A stretch of 44,131 nt of DNA from assembly GCA_018823285.1 (NCBI GenBank), contig JAHJIQ010000029.1, positions 1 to 44,131 of the forward strand. The letters run 5' to 3'. The notes under the pieces are model-generated. The model saw only the letters and a program-made list of their open reading frames with translations. It was not told where the DNA came from and ran no database searches. Source of the DNA: Pseudomonadota bacterium. Its GTDB lineage: Bacteria > Desulfobacterota > Desulfobulbia > Desulfobulbales > JAGXFP01. The first letter of the stretch is position 1, and every line of letters begins with the position of its first letter. The translations under genes were made by a program, and so were the position numbers. Below, in pieces: positions 15,280 to 23,135 of the stretch.

Positions 15280-15969
15280 ATGGCGGAAGATGTCATCAGA
15301 ATCGAAAACGTCTGGCGCACCTACAAGACCGGGGACGTGGAAGTCCATGCCCTGAACGATGTGACGCTCTCCATCGAAAAAGGCGAGTTCACCGCCCTTG
15401 CCGGCCCTTCCGGCTCCGGCAAGACGACTCTTCTGAATATCATGAGCGGCCTTGATCTTCCCTCCACGGGCACCGCGATCCTCGCCGGCAAGCCGATTAC
15501 CATGATGAGCGGCGGCGAGCTTTCCGACTTCAGACGCGACCATATCGGCTTCATTTTTCAATCCTATAACCTGATCCCGGTCCTTTCGGCGCGGGAGAAC
15601 ATCGAATATGTGATGCTGCTTCAGGGAGTAGGCGACGCGGAGAGAAAACAGCGGGTGGCCGCGATCCTTGAGGAAGTGGGGCTCGGAGGAATGGAGAAAC
15701 GCTACCCCTCCCAACTCTCCGGAGGCCAGCAGCAGCGGGTGGCCATAGCCAGGGCAATGGTCTCCAGGCCGGACATCATCCTCGCCGACGAACCCACGGC
15801 AAACCTCGACTCGGTCACCGGCCGCGAGCTGCTGGACATGATGCTCGAACTGAACCGGAAAAGCGGGATGACCTTCGTCTTCTCCACCCATGAGGCGATG
15901 GTCATGGAGCACGCACGGAGGCTCATCACCCTGACCGACGGCGCCATCAGCAGCGACGAAAGAAGATGA
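15280..15969 (+). CDS. ABC transporter ATP-binding protein, LolD/MacB type
   Basis: A 229-residue ATPase with Walker A GPSGSGKT, Q-loop FIFQSYNLIPVLS, signature LSGGQQQR, Walker B IILADEPT and the H-loop STHE. The QSYNLIPVLSARENIE pattern is typical of the LolD/MacB/FtsE mechanotransmission class, which moves substrates within the periplasm instead of through the membrane. AAGGAGG precedes the ATG. Its stop overlaps the next start (ATGA). Confidence 0.93.
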   Translation: MAEDVIRIENVWRTYKTGDVEVHALNDVTLSIEKGEFTALAGPSGSGKTTLLNIMSGLDLPSTGTAILAGKPITMMSGGELSDFRRDHIGFIFQSYNLIPVLSARENIEYVMLLQGVGDAERKQRVAAILEEVGLGGMEKRYPSQLSGGQQQRVAIARAMVSRPDIILADEPTANLDSVTGRELLDMMLELNRKSGMTFVFSTHEAMVMEHARRLITLTDGAISSDERR

Positions 15970-17159
15970 GCAGAGGACCTTCATACCCCCTGGCCCTTGC
16001 CCTGGTACTGATTACCGCCCTCCCCTCTGCCGCAGCGGGATCAACAAAGGTGTCCGGATCGAGCAGAAGTTTCGCGCTGTACTCCGACGACCCGCAGACG
16101 GATACCCAATCCGCGATGTTCGAAACCCGTCTCCGGCTGAAACTCTCCGCAGAACCGGCAGCGAAACTGCACTCGGAACTCGCCTACGAACTTGCCCCTT
16201 TCTGGCGGGATAAAACGACTCCCGCCTCGACCTCCCGGACCTATCAGGGCTTCTCATACCGGGCGGGCGACCTGGAAAACACATTGTACCCCGCTGCTCC
16301 TGATTCTTCCGATTCTTTCGTGGTCAGCCAGAACCTCGACCGGGCCTTTATCAGTTACCGGGCAACCACCTTCGATCTCCTCGCCGGCCGCCAGCCGGTC
16401 GCCTTCGGCTCCGCCCGGGCCGCAAATCCGACCGACGTCCTTGCACCATACCCTTACAACACCATCGCCAAAGAGGAGCGGATCGGGGTGGACGCAATCC
16501 GGCTCAGGGCCCCGCTCGGAGAGTTGTCCGAACTCGATCTCGGCGCCATCTTCGGCGACGATTTCCGTGAGGACAAAAGCGCAGCCTACCTGCGGCTCAA
16601 GGGGTATTCGCTGGGCACCGACTTCTCGGTCATGGCCATGCGCTTTCGGGAACACATTCTCTACGGGCTCGATCTGGCCCGGGCAATCGGCGGGGCCGGA
16701 ACCTGGCTGGAGGCGGCACAGGTCTTCACCAGCAATCCGGATGATGACTATTTGTCACTCTCCGCCGGGGCGGAATACCTGCTTGCCGAAGATCTTTACG
16801 CATCGCTCGAGTATCACCACAACGGGGCAGGGACGACGAATAGACGGGAGTACCTCACCAATTCCCTCAGGACCGCATACATTGACGGCGGTGTCTACCT
16901 CCTGGCCCGGGACTATCTGATCCCCGGCTTAAGCTACCAGGCGACCCCTCTGCTTTCACTTTCCTTGAGCATCATCTACAATACGAACGACCGCTCCACC
17001 CTCCTCTCGCCCTCCCTGGAATACAACGTTGCCGTAGACCTCTACCTCGGTCTCGGCGGATTTGCCGGTACAGGCGGCAAAAGCGGCCAGCCCGGTGAGA
17101 GCAGCGAGTTCAGCAACTATCCCGACCTCTGGTATGCCTCACTCAGTTACTATTTCTAA
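15966..17159 (+). CDS. Outer-membrane beta-barrel protein of the Lol-like operon
   Basis: A 397-residue exported protein of no family I can name. The N-terminus (SYPLALALVLITALPSAAAG) is a signal peptide. The rest alternates hydrophobic/polar strands with aromatic girdles, and the chain ends SLSYYF, the terminal phenylalanine recognised by the BAM machinery. It is translationally coupled to the ATPase and ends the operon. With the LolA-like protein it suggests a trans-envelope route from inner membrane to outer membrane. The substrate is unknown; it could instead be a porin-like accessory. Confidence 0.75.
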   Translation: MSRGPSYPLALALVLITALPSAAAGSTKVSGSSRSFALYSDDPQTDTQSAMFETRLRLKLSAEPAAKLHSELAYELAPFWRDKTTPASTSRTYQGFSYRAGDLENTLYPAAPDSSDSFVVSQNLDRAFISYRATTFDLLAGRQPVAFGSARAANPTDVLAPYPYNTIAKEERIGVDAIRLRAPLGELSELDLGAIFGDDFREDKSAAYLRLKGYSLGTDFSVMAMRFREHILYGLDLARAIGGAGTWLEAAQVFTSNPDDDYLSLSAGAEYLLAEDLYASLEYHHNGAGTTNRREYLTNSLRTAYIDGGVYLLARDYLIPGLSYQATPLLSLSLSIIYNTNDRSTLLSPSLEYNVAVDLYLGLGGFAGTGGKSGQPGESSEFSNYPDLWYASLSYYF

Positions 17160-17304
17160 GGGGGTGGACGGGAGAACAGGCAATCTTCTTTTTTCGTCTG
17201 CGCTGAATTTCGCAGGCGGCACTCGCACTCAGATCAGATTCGGGAACAGGATCCACACCTGCTCCATTTACCGCGAGAGATCAGGACATCCCCGTAAACC
17301 TGGA

Positions 17305-17850
17305 TCACTCTTTGAAATATTCAGGATAATGCTCCTTCGCGCATTCGGGGCAGAAACTGTGACTGAACCGGGTCTGGGTCCGTTTGGAAATATAACTTTC
17401 CACCGGGTGCCAGACATCATCCTGATCCCGGATTTTTTTACAGAACGAGCAGATCGGCAGAAACTTTTCCAGCTGATCAACCCTCTGCCGCAACTCTCTT
17501 GCTTGCGCAGCAACCTTACTGAGCAGCAGGGCGAACAAGGTCAGCACGATGATGCGGATAGCCACATTGGCGATGTTCACCATCGTCGAATTCAGCGGGG
17601 TGTCCCAGACAAAAATAAATTGAAATCGCAGAATCGGTAACAGGATCGCCAAAGACAGGGCCCAGTTCCGGCTCCCGAACCAGGCGGCAAGTCCCACCGG
17701 CAGAATGAACGTCACCGGAAACAGAATATGGGGCCCGGAAAGGTAGTCCAACAGGAGAAAAAACATCGATAAGGCACACCAGGTCCACGGAGGGCGAAAC
17801 TGATTGAGAAAATTCACGAAAAGATGATTCGAACCATTTGTTTTCATCAT
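17305..17850 (-). CDS. Membrane protein with C-terminal CxxC...CPEC domain
   Basis: A 181-residue protein. The start at 17850 has AGGAG 6 nt upstream. Three to four hydrophobic helices (about residues 17-110) resemble a membrane sensor module. A short coiled coil (AQARELRQRVDQLE) leads to a cysteine domain: LPICSFCKKIRD..W..VESYIS..FSHSFCPEC. The same domain ends the response regulator at 25268, so it is a shared signalling-associated module, probably a metal site with CxxC and CPEC ligands. It has no kinase or cyclase domain and may be a membrane-tethered version that works with another partner. Confidence 0.8.
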   Translation of the reverse strand: MMKTNGSNHLFVNFLNQFRPPWTWCALSMFFLLLDYLSGPHILFPVTFILPVGLAAWFGSRNWALSLAILLPILRFQFIFVWDTPLNSTMVNIANVAIRIIVLTLFALLLSKVAAQARELRQRVDQLEKFLPICSFCKKIRDQDDVWHPVESYISKRTQTRFSHSFCPECAKEHYPEYFKE

Positions 17851-18019
17851 ATCTTTCTCCTGCGAACTGGTGAGAAAATCCGCTCCCGCAAGAAACAACC
17901 TGTGAGCCGCAAAAGGTTTCTGGAGCACAGGAAGTACACCGATGTCATTTACATTAACGAGGATCTCATCCGGCACTCCGCTCTGGTTTGCCGCCAGGGG
18001 CAGGGCGCGCTTTTCTCAT

Positions 18020-18077
18020 AACGGGGAGGTGAAAGAACAGGCCGCCGAGGTCAACTCATGCCTCAGGCTACCCCGTT
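18020..18077. other. Structured intergenic palindrome, unknown role
   Basis: The gap 17851-18142 holds no supported gene. Within it an outer stem AACGGGG (18020-18026) / CCCCGTT (18071-18077) encloses an inner stem built from GCCGAGG and CCTCAGGC around a ~10-nt loop. It could be an RNA structure or a DNA cruciform. I could not match it to a known riboswitch. Confidence 0.4.
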
Positions 18078-18142
18078 ACCGCAAAAGGAGTCAAACAAAA
18101 AACCAAACTCGCTCACTCGCTAATTATCTTGCTGCATTCAAC

Positions 18143-18178
18143 AAAAAAGGCCCCGCGATTTTCATCGCGGGGCCTTTT
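18143..18178 (-). terminator. Intrinsic terminator of the hexaheme cytochrome gene
   Basis: A perfect 15-bp stem AAAAGGCCCCGCGAT / ATCGCGGGGCCTTTT with a 4-nt loop. On the minus strand it is followed by a T-run (18148-18143), about 35 bp after the cytochrome stop codon. Confidence 0.88.
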
Positions 18179-18212
18179 GGCTTTCCTGCTCTAAATCTGC
18201 TGATCTTTCAGA

Positions 18213-19646
18213 TCAGTTCGGCTCGTCGTGGCAGAGATCGCAATCCTGCTTGATGACCTTGCCGCTGTTGTTCTCATGCTCTTCGTCATGACAGCGGAAA
18301 CAGCCGAAACCATCATCGGCATACTGATGGCCGAGATGACCCTGGTAGGTGCCCCAGTTGACCTTGGTCTCCGGCCAGACGTTGTCGAGATACTTCTGGG
18401 TCAGATAAAGACCGGCCTTCTTGATGTCTTCACGGTACTGTTCAACCGCATCTCCATTGCGCTTGAACTGCATTTCCATCAGCAGAGAGCCGATCTTCTC
18501 CTTGGCCTCATCTCTAGTGGTGTACTCGGTGGTGATTGCAGCGATGCTGTCTTCCCTGATGCCGTTGATTGCAGGGTTGATCTTCTTGCTGAGCAGACCG
18601 AAGTCAACCACCTGATCCGGCATATCATAGACGTGGGTCGGCCGGTTGTGACAGTCGATACAGTCCATGATCCGCCATTTGGCTTCACTGCCTTCGGGAA
18701 GTTCGATGGATGCCTTGGTGAACTCATCCTGGGTGCCGTCCGGCCTCTTGACCTTGACCTTGGCGATCTGGGTCCTCCGCTCGTCTGCCGCCAGATACTG
18801 GACCTCGACCGCGTTGGACACATGCCAGTGGATGCCCTCGAAAACATCCGACTCGGGATTGCGGCCGCCGATGTGCAGGGCGATCTCGTTTACTTCCGGC
18901 CTGGTCTGGTTGCTGTTGGTGAAATGTTTGAAGCTCTTGACCTTCTTGCCATGGAATTTCTCCGGCCAGTGACATGCTTCACAGGTGTCCCGGGCCGGTC
19001 GCAGATGCTCTACCGGAGCCGGAATCGGCCTGCTGTAGCTGTCGGTAAGAACCGCCACGACCTGGCGCAAACCCGAGAGCTTGGCCCGGACAAACCACTG
19101 GGCGCCGGAACCGATATGGCATTCAACACAGGCCACATTGGAGTGCGCCGACCGCTGATAGGCGGTGTATTCCGGAGCCATGACCTGATGGCAGACAACG
19201 CCGCAGAAATACGGAGAGTCGGTGAAGTGATACCCTTCATAGCCGATGATCCCGAGAACACAGACATTGATTACGGTCAGGACGATGAAGATGATCATGA
19301 ACTTGCGGTGTTTATGATCACTTAAGTCAAGGTGCAGATGCTCGCGGGGAATACCGAACTTATGCCACTGCCGGCGTCTTAAAAAACCCGCTACCGGGAT
19401 CAGGACCAGACCGGTAATCATGCCGCCGGGCAGGATCATGTAGGTGAAGATATTTGCGTACGGGTTCTCGATCAGACCAAGAATATCGAAGATGAGCCCG
19501 ATCACCATCAGGGTGATACTGACGGTTGTCAGGGTAACCCCCATCAGGCCGAGCGGTGACCGCCACATGCCACGGATTATGAAACTCCATGGGCCTCTGT
19601 CGTATTCTTTGAATGTCTCCGGTTTGTTGATTTCATCTGCAGCCAT
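18213..19646 (-). CDS. NapC/NirT-like multihaem cytochrome c (copy 1)
   Basis: A 477-residue membrane-bound cytochrome. The start at 19646 was chosen 9 nt after AAGGAG. Three N-terminal hydrophobic helices (about 30-55, 67-90, 117-140) precede six haem motifs: CGVVCH (a CX3CH site), CVECH, CEACH, CIDCH, CFRCH and CDLCH. The CX3CH site is followed by QVM, recalling the NapC/NrfH haem-1 pattern with a Met ligand. It should take electrons from the menaquinone pool and pass them to periplasmic partners. It is closely related to the gene at 28618, with the same motif order and shared GIHWHVS and MDC-x-DCHNRPTH segments. Confidence 0.92.
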   Translation of the reverse strand: MAADEINKPETFKEYDRGPWSFIIRGMWRSPLGLMGVTLTTVSITLMVIGLIFDILGLIENPYANIFTYMILPGGMITGLVLIPVAGFLRRRQWHKFGIPREHLHLDLSDHKHRKFMIIFIVLTVINVCVLGIIGYEGYHFTDSPYFCGVVCHQVMAPEYTAYQRSAHSNVACVECHIGSGAQWFVRAKLSGLRQVVAVLTDSYSRPIPAPVEHLRPARDTCEACHWPEKFHGKKVKSFKHFTNSNQTRPEVNEIALHIGGRNPESDVFEGIHWHVSNAVEVQYLAADERRTQIAKVKVKRPDGTQDEFTKASIELPEGSEAKWRIMDCIDCHNRPTHVYDMPDQVVDFGLLSKKINPAINGIREDSIAAITTEYTTRDEAKEKIGSLLMEMQFKRNGDAVEQYREDIKKAGLYLTQKYLDNVWPETKVNWGTYQGHLGHQYADDGFGCFRCHDEEHENNSGKVIKQDCDLCHDEPN

Positions 19647-19740
19647 TTGTAACAACTCCTTCCAAAATATTATAAAAAAACCCCCGGCCGGTTATTCGCC
19701 ATCCACCGTACACGGGGCAACAATAAAGCGCCGAATCACT

Positions 19741-19906
19741 CTAGTGTCACGTCAACTCTGAACCGTCATATCTTTCTCGTCGTTTTTCGCGCCTCCTGCG
19801 TTACCTGTTGGGTTACATAGCGCTGCTATGCAACCCAACACGCGCCTTGCCGGCACAAAAAATGCCGGAGAAATATTATGACATTTCATCCTTGACGCGA
19901 CACTAG
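19741..19906. repeat. MITE-like palindromic element next to the merR gene
   Basis: A 166-bp near-palindrome. The left end CTAGTGTCACGTCAA is mirrored by the right end, reverse complement CTAGTGTCGCGTCAA. The arms keep matching inward (GTCATA, TTTCTC, TGTTGGGTTACATAGC) to the centre, and a local GCCGGCA/TGCCGG hairpin lies near 19840-19866. No coding capacity. Its outer CTAG supplies the TAG stop codon of the MerR-like gene. It is unrelated in sequence to the 1975-2194 family. Confidence 0.8.
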
Positions 19907-20319
19907 ACCGCGTCCCTCGCAGCACCCTCACGCATTGCTCCAACAAAGACATCACACTCGTCACACTGGTTTCTCTGCTGCTTGCAGAGACTCCCGGCCC
20001 GCTCCCAGCATGGTGTCGTTCGATCGACAAATGCGGTGCAACTGTTTCTGGTCTCGGCCGGACAATTTTTGATCTCCCAACAGGGCGTCAGTTCAAGCAG
20101 TTTTTTGACGCCCGGGATACTGATCCCCTCTTCATGGATCAGTTTGCGAAGACAGCGGACCCACTCGATATCATCACTGGAGAAAAACCTCTTGTTCCCC
20201 TGTCGCGCGGGTTTGAGGAGCCCTTCTTCTTCGTAAATTCGCAAGGTACGGGGATGCACATCAAGAAGTTTAGCCGCGACACTGATCGGGAAAATTGGGT
20301 TATTACTGTCAACTGCCAT
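19903..20319 (-). CDS. MerR-family regulator with cysteine-rich two-CW-like tail
   Basis: A 138-residue regulator. Residues about 9-75 are a MerR winged helix (AAKLLDVHPRTLRIYEEEGLLKPARQGNKRFFSSDDIEWV). Past a short dimer helix the tail has nine cysteines arranged as CWEIKNC...C...PCWERAGSLC...CDEC, resembling 'two-CW' domains; metal or Fe-S binding is likely but not shown. The stop codon is part of the adjacent mobile repeat, so the native C-terminus may have been longer. It lies upstream of, and in the same direction as, the hexaheme cytochrome. Candidate palindromic sites with TACCACA half-sites occur near its own promoter and at the redox-operon promoter. Confidence 0.85.
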   Translation of the reverse strand: MAVDSNNPIFPISVAAKLLDVHPRTLRIYEEEGLLKPARQGNKRFFSSDDIEWVRCLRKLIHEEGISIPGVKKLLELTPCWEIKNCPAETRNSCTAFVDRTTPCWERAGSLCKQQRNQCDECDVFVGAMREGAARDAV

Positions 20320-20388
20320 GATCTCAACCTGTTACCGAACTTCTTAATCTGTTCCGCATCAGAAGAGCCAGCGAATTCCGAGGCGGGC

Positions 20389-20457
20389 ATTATAGCAGAA
20401 TATCAATTTATTAAAACAAAAAATTACAACGATTTTGTGGCATTAAAAGTACCACAA
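20389..20457 (-). promoter_or_regulatory. merR-like gene promoter and upstream inverted repeat
   Basis: On the minus strand TTGTTT (20419-20414) is separated by 19 bp, the unusual long spacing of MerR-type promoters, from a perfect TATAAT (20394-20389). Upstream lies an inverted repeat TTGTGG-N11-CCACAA (20435-20457), whose TACCACA half-site also occurs in the palindrome at 22512-22528. Autoregulation is inferred. Confidence 0.45.
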
Positions 20458-20541
20458 CATATCATCGGCAAATGGAGAAATGATTGATATGGATATCCTT
20501 CCCGCCTGTTTACCGCAAACTCTTTCTCCCGGCAGAACGCT

Positions 20542-22302
20542 TCATGCCGCCTCCCCCTTCTTCTGCCATTTCCCGAGGATGACCGATCCTGCCGCCGCAA
20601 GGACCCCGAAAGAGAGAACGCTGAAGACCAGCGGAATACCACTGGTCTTGAAAAGATCGGCGAGAAATACCTTCAGCATGGCAAAAATCCCGAGGGCAAC
20701 CGCCACCCAGATGTACTCCAGGCTCCTCCGATGGTATCCCAGCACCATCAGAATAATGGCCGTCAGGTTGATCAGAATGGAACGACTGCACCAGGTGACA
20801 TTAAACGGGTCGGCAAGCATTGAGGCCGCAAGGTGATCAATGGTCATTGAAAACATGAAAAAGAAACCGGCAAGGGCAACCAGCAGGATTGAAACCGCGG
20901 AGTAATCACCCCGGTCGGCCCTGGCGAAAAACGTTTCCGGTGGCGGCGGGTTGTTCCTGCACCAGCGAAACTGCATGACACTTGCCGCGGTCATCACCAG
21001 TGCCGCGACCAAGGAACCCGCCTTCATTCCACCATCGCCGACAACATAGATTCCGGCCATGAAACCGGCAAACAACGTGAAGATCTGGTAGGCGTAGGAA
21101 ATAACCCGCACCGCGCCACTTCGTCCGCGCCCGGAGAGCAGGGCGAGGCCATAGGCGGTCAGCGACCAGAACGGAACAGCATACGCTACATTGCCGGTAA
21201 GCTCCGGCAGGCCGAGAGCAAGAATCACCGCCCCGGCCACAAATGAAGCGCCAACCCCGATACTGTAGCCCTCACCTTTCGCAGACAACCGCCAGCCGAT
21301 GGCAAACATCGTCAAGACAAGCATCATGGCGAATATGCCCATCGCGAGGCTGGAATCCCAGAGTCCGATCACCACGATCCGACCTGCAAGATAGAACAGC
21401 AGCATATTGAAAGCCGGAAGCAGGGTATGGAACACTCCCGGCCCCTCCTTGTCGAAATATCTTCTGACCGGGACAATAAGGTACACAGCGCAGAAAAGTA
21501 ACAGTTCGGGAATATACCAGCCGACATGCAGATACGCGGCCAATTCTTCACCACGTTTTAGCGGCGCCATCAGTTTAAATCCCCAGAGAAACCAAAAGAG
21601 GAAGGTGAACCCGGTAACATACCACTTGAGTCCTCCGGACACCTCTTTCCGGTCGGCGCGGAAAGCCACCAGATTGGCGAGCAGAAAAAGTGGGGCTACT
21701 GCTGCAAAAACCGTTTTCGGAAAATCTATCACCAGACTGGAGATAAGGGCGCCGAGCACCCCGATCGCCAGCAGCCGGTTGGCTTTGAACCTGACCCCGA
21801 TAAAAGAAGCAATCAGGAGAGCGCCATAGAGGAAGATCAATGCCCGGAAAGTCGACAGGGTTTCAAAACGGAGCTTGCTCTCGACAACAATTGAAAAAAG
21901 GAGAAGAATACCGAAAGAAGCAAAGACAGGGGCGAGAACCTTCCCCTCCCGGTAAAGATACCAGCCGATACCCACCAGTACCGATACATAGCCGATTCCA
22001 AGGAGAGAACCCGCCCCGGGATCAATGAAACCGCTGTCGGTGATGGCCCTGAGCAGCAGGGCGAAAACCATGATAAAACTGATCGCGGCAATCCTCTGCA
22101 GCAGGGCTCCTCTGGTAATCCACTCACCAAACCCTTTGGCCGGTTCCACAACCCCGATTATCTCATGGTCTGCAATGAGGGGCTTGGCCGCTTGATCGGG
22201 AGAGACACTTCCCCGGAGCGTATTGACAATGTCTGCCAGCTCTTCAACCCTTGTCCTGAGAGCTTTGATCTCAGCCCTGACCTCTTGCAGTTCAACTTCC
22301 AT
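20542..22302 (-). CDS. DUF2339-type polytopic membrane protein
   Basis: A 586-residue protein with a short N-terminal coiled coil (EVELQEVRAEIKALRTRVEELADIVNTL) and a proline/charged linker. About 15 or more hydrophobic helices follow, from residue ~66 to the end. The layout, with a coiled coil before a long string of helices and a GxLLQRIAAISFIMVFALLLRA-like first helix, matches the DUF2339 predicted membrane proteins of unknown function. No catalytic motif is visible. The Shine-Dalgarno is weak. It reads toward the MerR gene with a ~220-bp gap. Confidence 0.75.
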   Translation of the reverse strand: MEVELQEVRAEIKALRTRVEELADIVNTLRGSVSPDQAAKPLIADHEIIGVVEPAKGFGEWITRGALLQRIAAISFIMVFALLLRAITDSGFIDPGAGSLLGIGYVSVLVGIGWYLYREGKVLAPVFASFGILLLFSIVVESKLRFETLSTFRALIFLYGALLIASFIGVRFKANRLLAIGVLGALISSLVIDFPKTVFAAVAPLFLLANLVAFRADRKEVSGGLKWYVTGFTFLFWFLWGFKLMAPLKRGEELAAYLHVGWYIPELLLFCAVYLIVPVRRYFDKEGPGVFHTLLPAFNMLLFYLAGRIVVIGLWDSSLAMGIFAMMLVLTMFAIGWRLSAKGEGYSIGVGASFVAGAVILALGLPELTGNVAYAVPFWSLTAYGLALLSGRGRSGAVRVISYAYQIFTLFAGFMAGIYVVGDGGMKAGSLVAALVMTAASVMQFRWCRNNPPPPETFFARADRGDYSAVSILLVALAGFFFMFSMTIDHLAASMLADPFNVTWCSRSILINLTAIILMVLGYHRRSLEYIWVAVALGIFAMLKVFLADLFKTSGIPLVFSVLSFGVLAAAGSVILGKWQKKGEAA

Positions 22303-22664
22303 GAAGCATACCCGTTAAAGCGAAGGATTTAACTTGAAAGATGGTTGCACCAATTCCTTGACGATGCCCGGGGGAAAAGCCGATACTGTTTTTAAGATAA
22401 AAAAATGGGGCTGCCGCCTGGATCCGGAAGGGCCCGGAACAACAACCACACCGTAGTACAAAAACGCAAAAACGAACACTTAACTGAAACTCAATTCTGC
22501 ACTTGCTTACCATACCACAGTGTGGTATAGATACTAGCATTGGCAATTTTCGTTGTCAATACTAAAACTGATTCCCTGGTTGCAACCCGGAATTCCTTTA
22601 CAAAAACTTGTAGTTGAACGATAACAACCTGCAGATCAGACAAACCGGCAAAGGAGAAAGTTGT
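22303..22664. other. Divergent intergenic region between DUF2339 gene and redox operon
   Basis: No gene seen. It holds the presumed promoters in both directions, including the palindrome at 22512-22528. The Shine-Dalgarno AAAGGAG of the tetraheme cytochrome is near 22650-22656. Confidence 0.6.
22503..22533 (+). promoter_or_regulatory. Promoter of redox operon with palindromic operator
   Basis: ATACCACA-G-TGTGGTAT (22512-22528) is a perfect 8+8 palindrome. It lies directly after TTGCTT (22503-22508) and overlaps or abuts -10-like TATAGA (22526-22531) or TAGATA (22528-22533, 19-bp spacer). A dyad filling the spacer between -35 and -10 is the MerR-family arrangement, and a MerR-type gene is 2.2 kb away. 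Assignment of the regulator is inference. Confidence 0.5.
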
Positions 22665-23135
22665 ATGAAAAATCATGTTTTGAGGCCCCTGTGGGTCGTC
22701 ATCGCGGCCGTAGGCCTGCTCCTGCTCGTCAGGGCCTATATGGTTCCCGACGATTTTGGAGTCCATGGCAGCGGCTTCACTTACGGTTTTCACCGTCTCG
22801 GCAATATCGACGACTGGAAAGCCGAAAAAGTGCAGTACAAGGGAAAAGAGTATTGCGCCGAGTGCCACGAGGAGAATGTGGCGGCCAACAATGCATCAAA
22901 ACACAATATCATCCAGTGTGAAAACTGTCATGGGCCGGCCATGGACCATCCGGACAACCCCGAAAAACTCGAGATCGACCGGAGTCGCGATCTCTGCCTC
23001 AGATGTCACGCTCTGCTTCCCTATCCGGACAGCGCCAGAGGACGGCTTAAGGGGATCAACCCACAAGACCATAATCCGGATTCGCCCTGTGCAGAATGCC
23101 ACAATCCCCATAAACCGGCTCTGGAGGACATGTAA
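22665..23135 (+). CDS. Membrane-anchored tetraheme cytochrome c (CbcS-like)
   Basis: A 156-residue cytochrome. The start at 22665 follows AAAGGAGAAAG. One uncleaved N-terminal helix (about 8-25, LWVVIAAVGLLLLVRAY) anchors it. The periplasmic part has four CxxCH haem sites: CAECH, CENCH, CLRCH and CAECH. Next come a Tat-exported four-cluster ferredoxin and an NrfD-like quinone subunit. The gene order and heme number resemble the Geobacter Cbc4 (CbcSTU) menaquinol oxidoreductase complexes as I recall them; this is homology by architecture, not a measured match. Confidence 0.88.
   Translation: MKNHVLRPLWVVIAAVGLLLLVRAYMVPDDFGVHGSGFTYGFHRLGNIDDWKAEKVQYKGKEYCAECHEENVAANNASKHNIIQCENCHGPAMDHPDNPEKLEIDRSRDLCLRCHALLPYPDSARGRLKGINPQDHNPDSPCAECHNPHKPALEDM

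Noticed and set aside
17824..18021. Plus-strand 65-codon frame opposite and beyond the start of the CxxC membrane protein
   Set aside because: No ribosome site, no similarity, and it overlaps the start region of a better supported gene.
18020..18100. Possible c-di-GMP (GEMM) riboswitch, because GGTAACGGGGTAGCC on the minus strand recalls the 3' part of that class
   Set aside because: The conserved GCAAA-containing 5' half and the paired P2/P3 arrangement are absent on both strands, so only the nested stem is reported.
22536..22560. Possible sigma-54 site (TTGGCAATTTTCGTTGTC) upstream of the tetraheme cytochrome
   Set aside because: The invariant GC at 10 bp after GG is missing.
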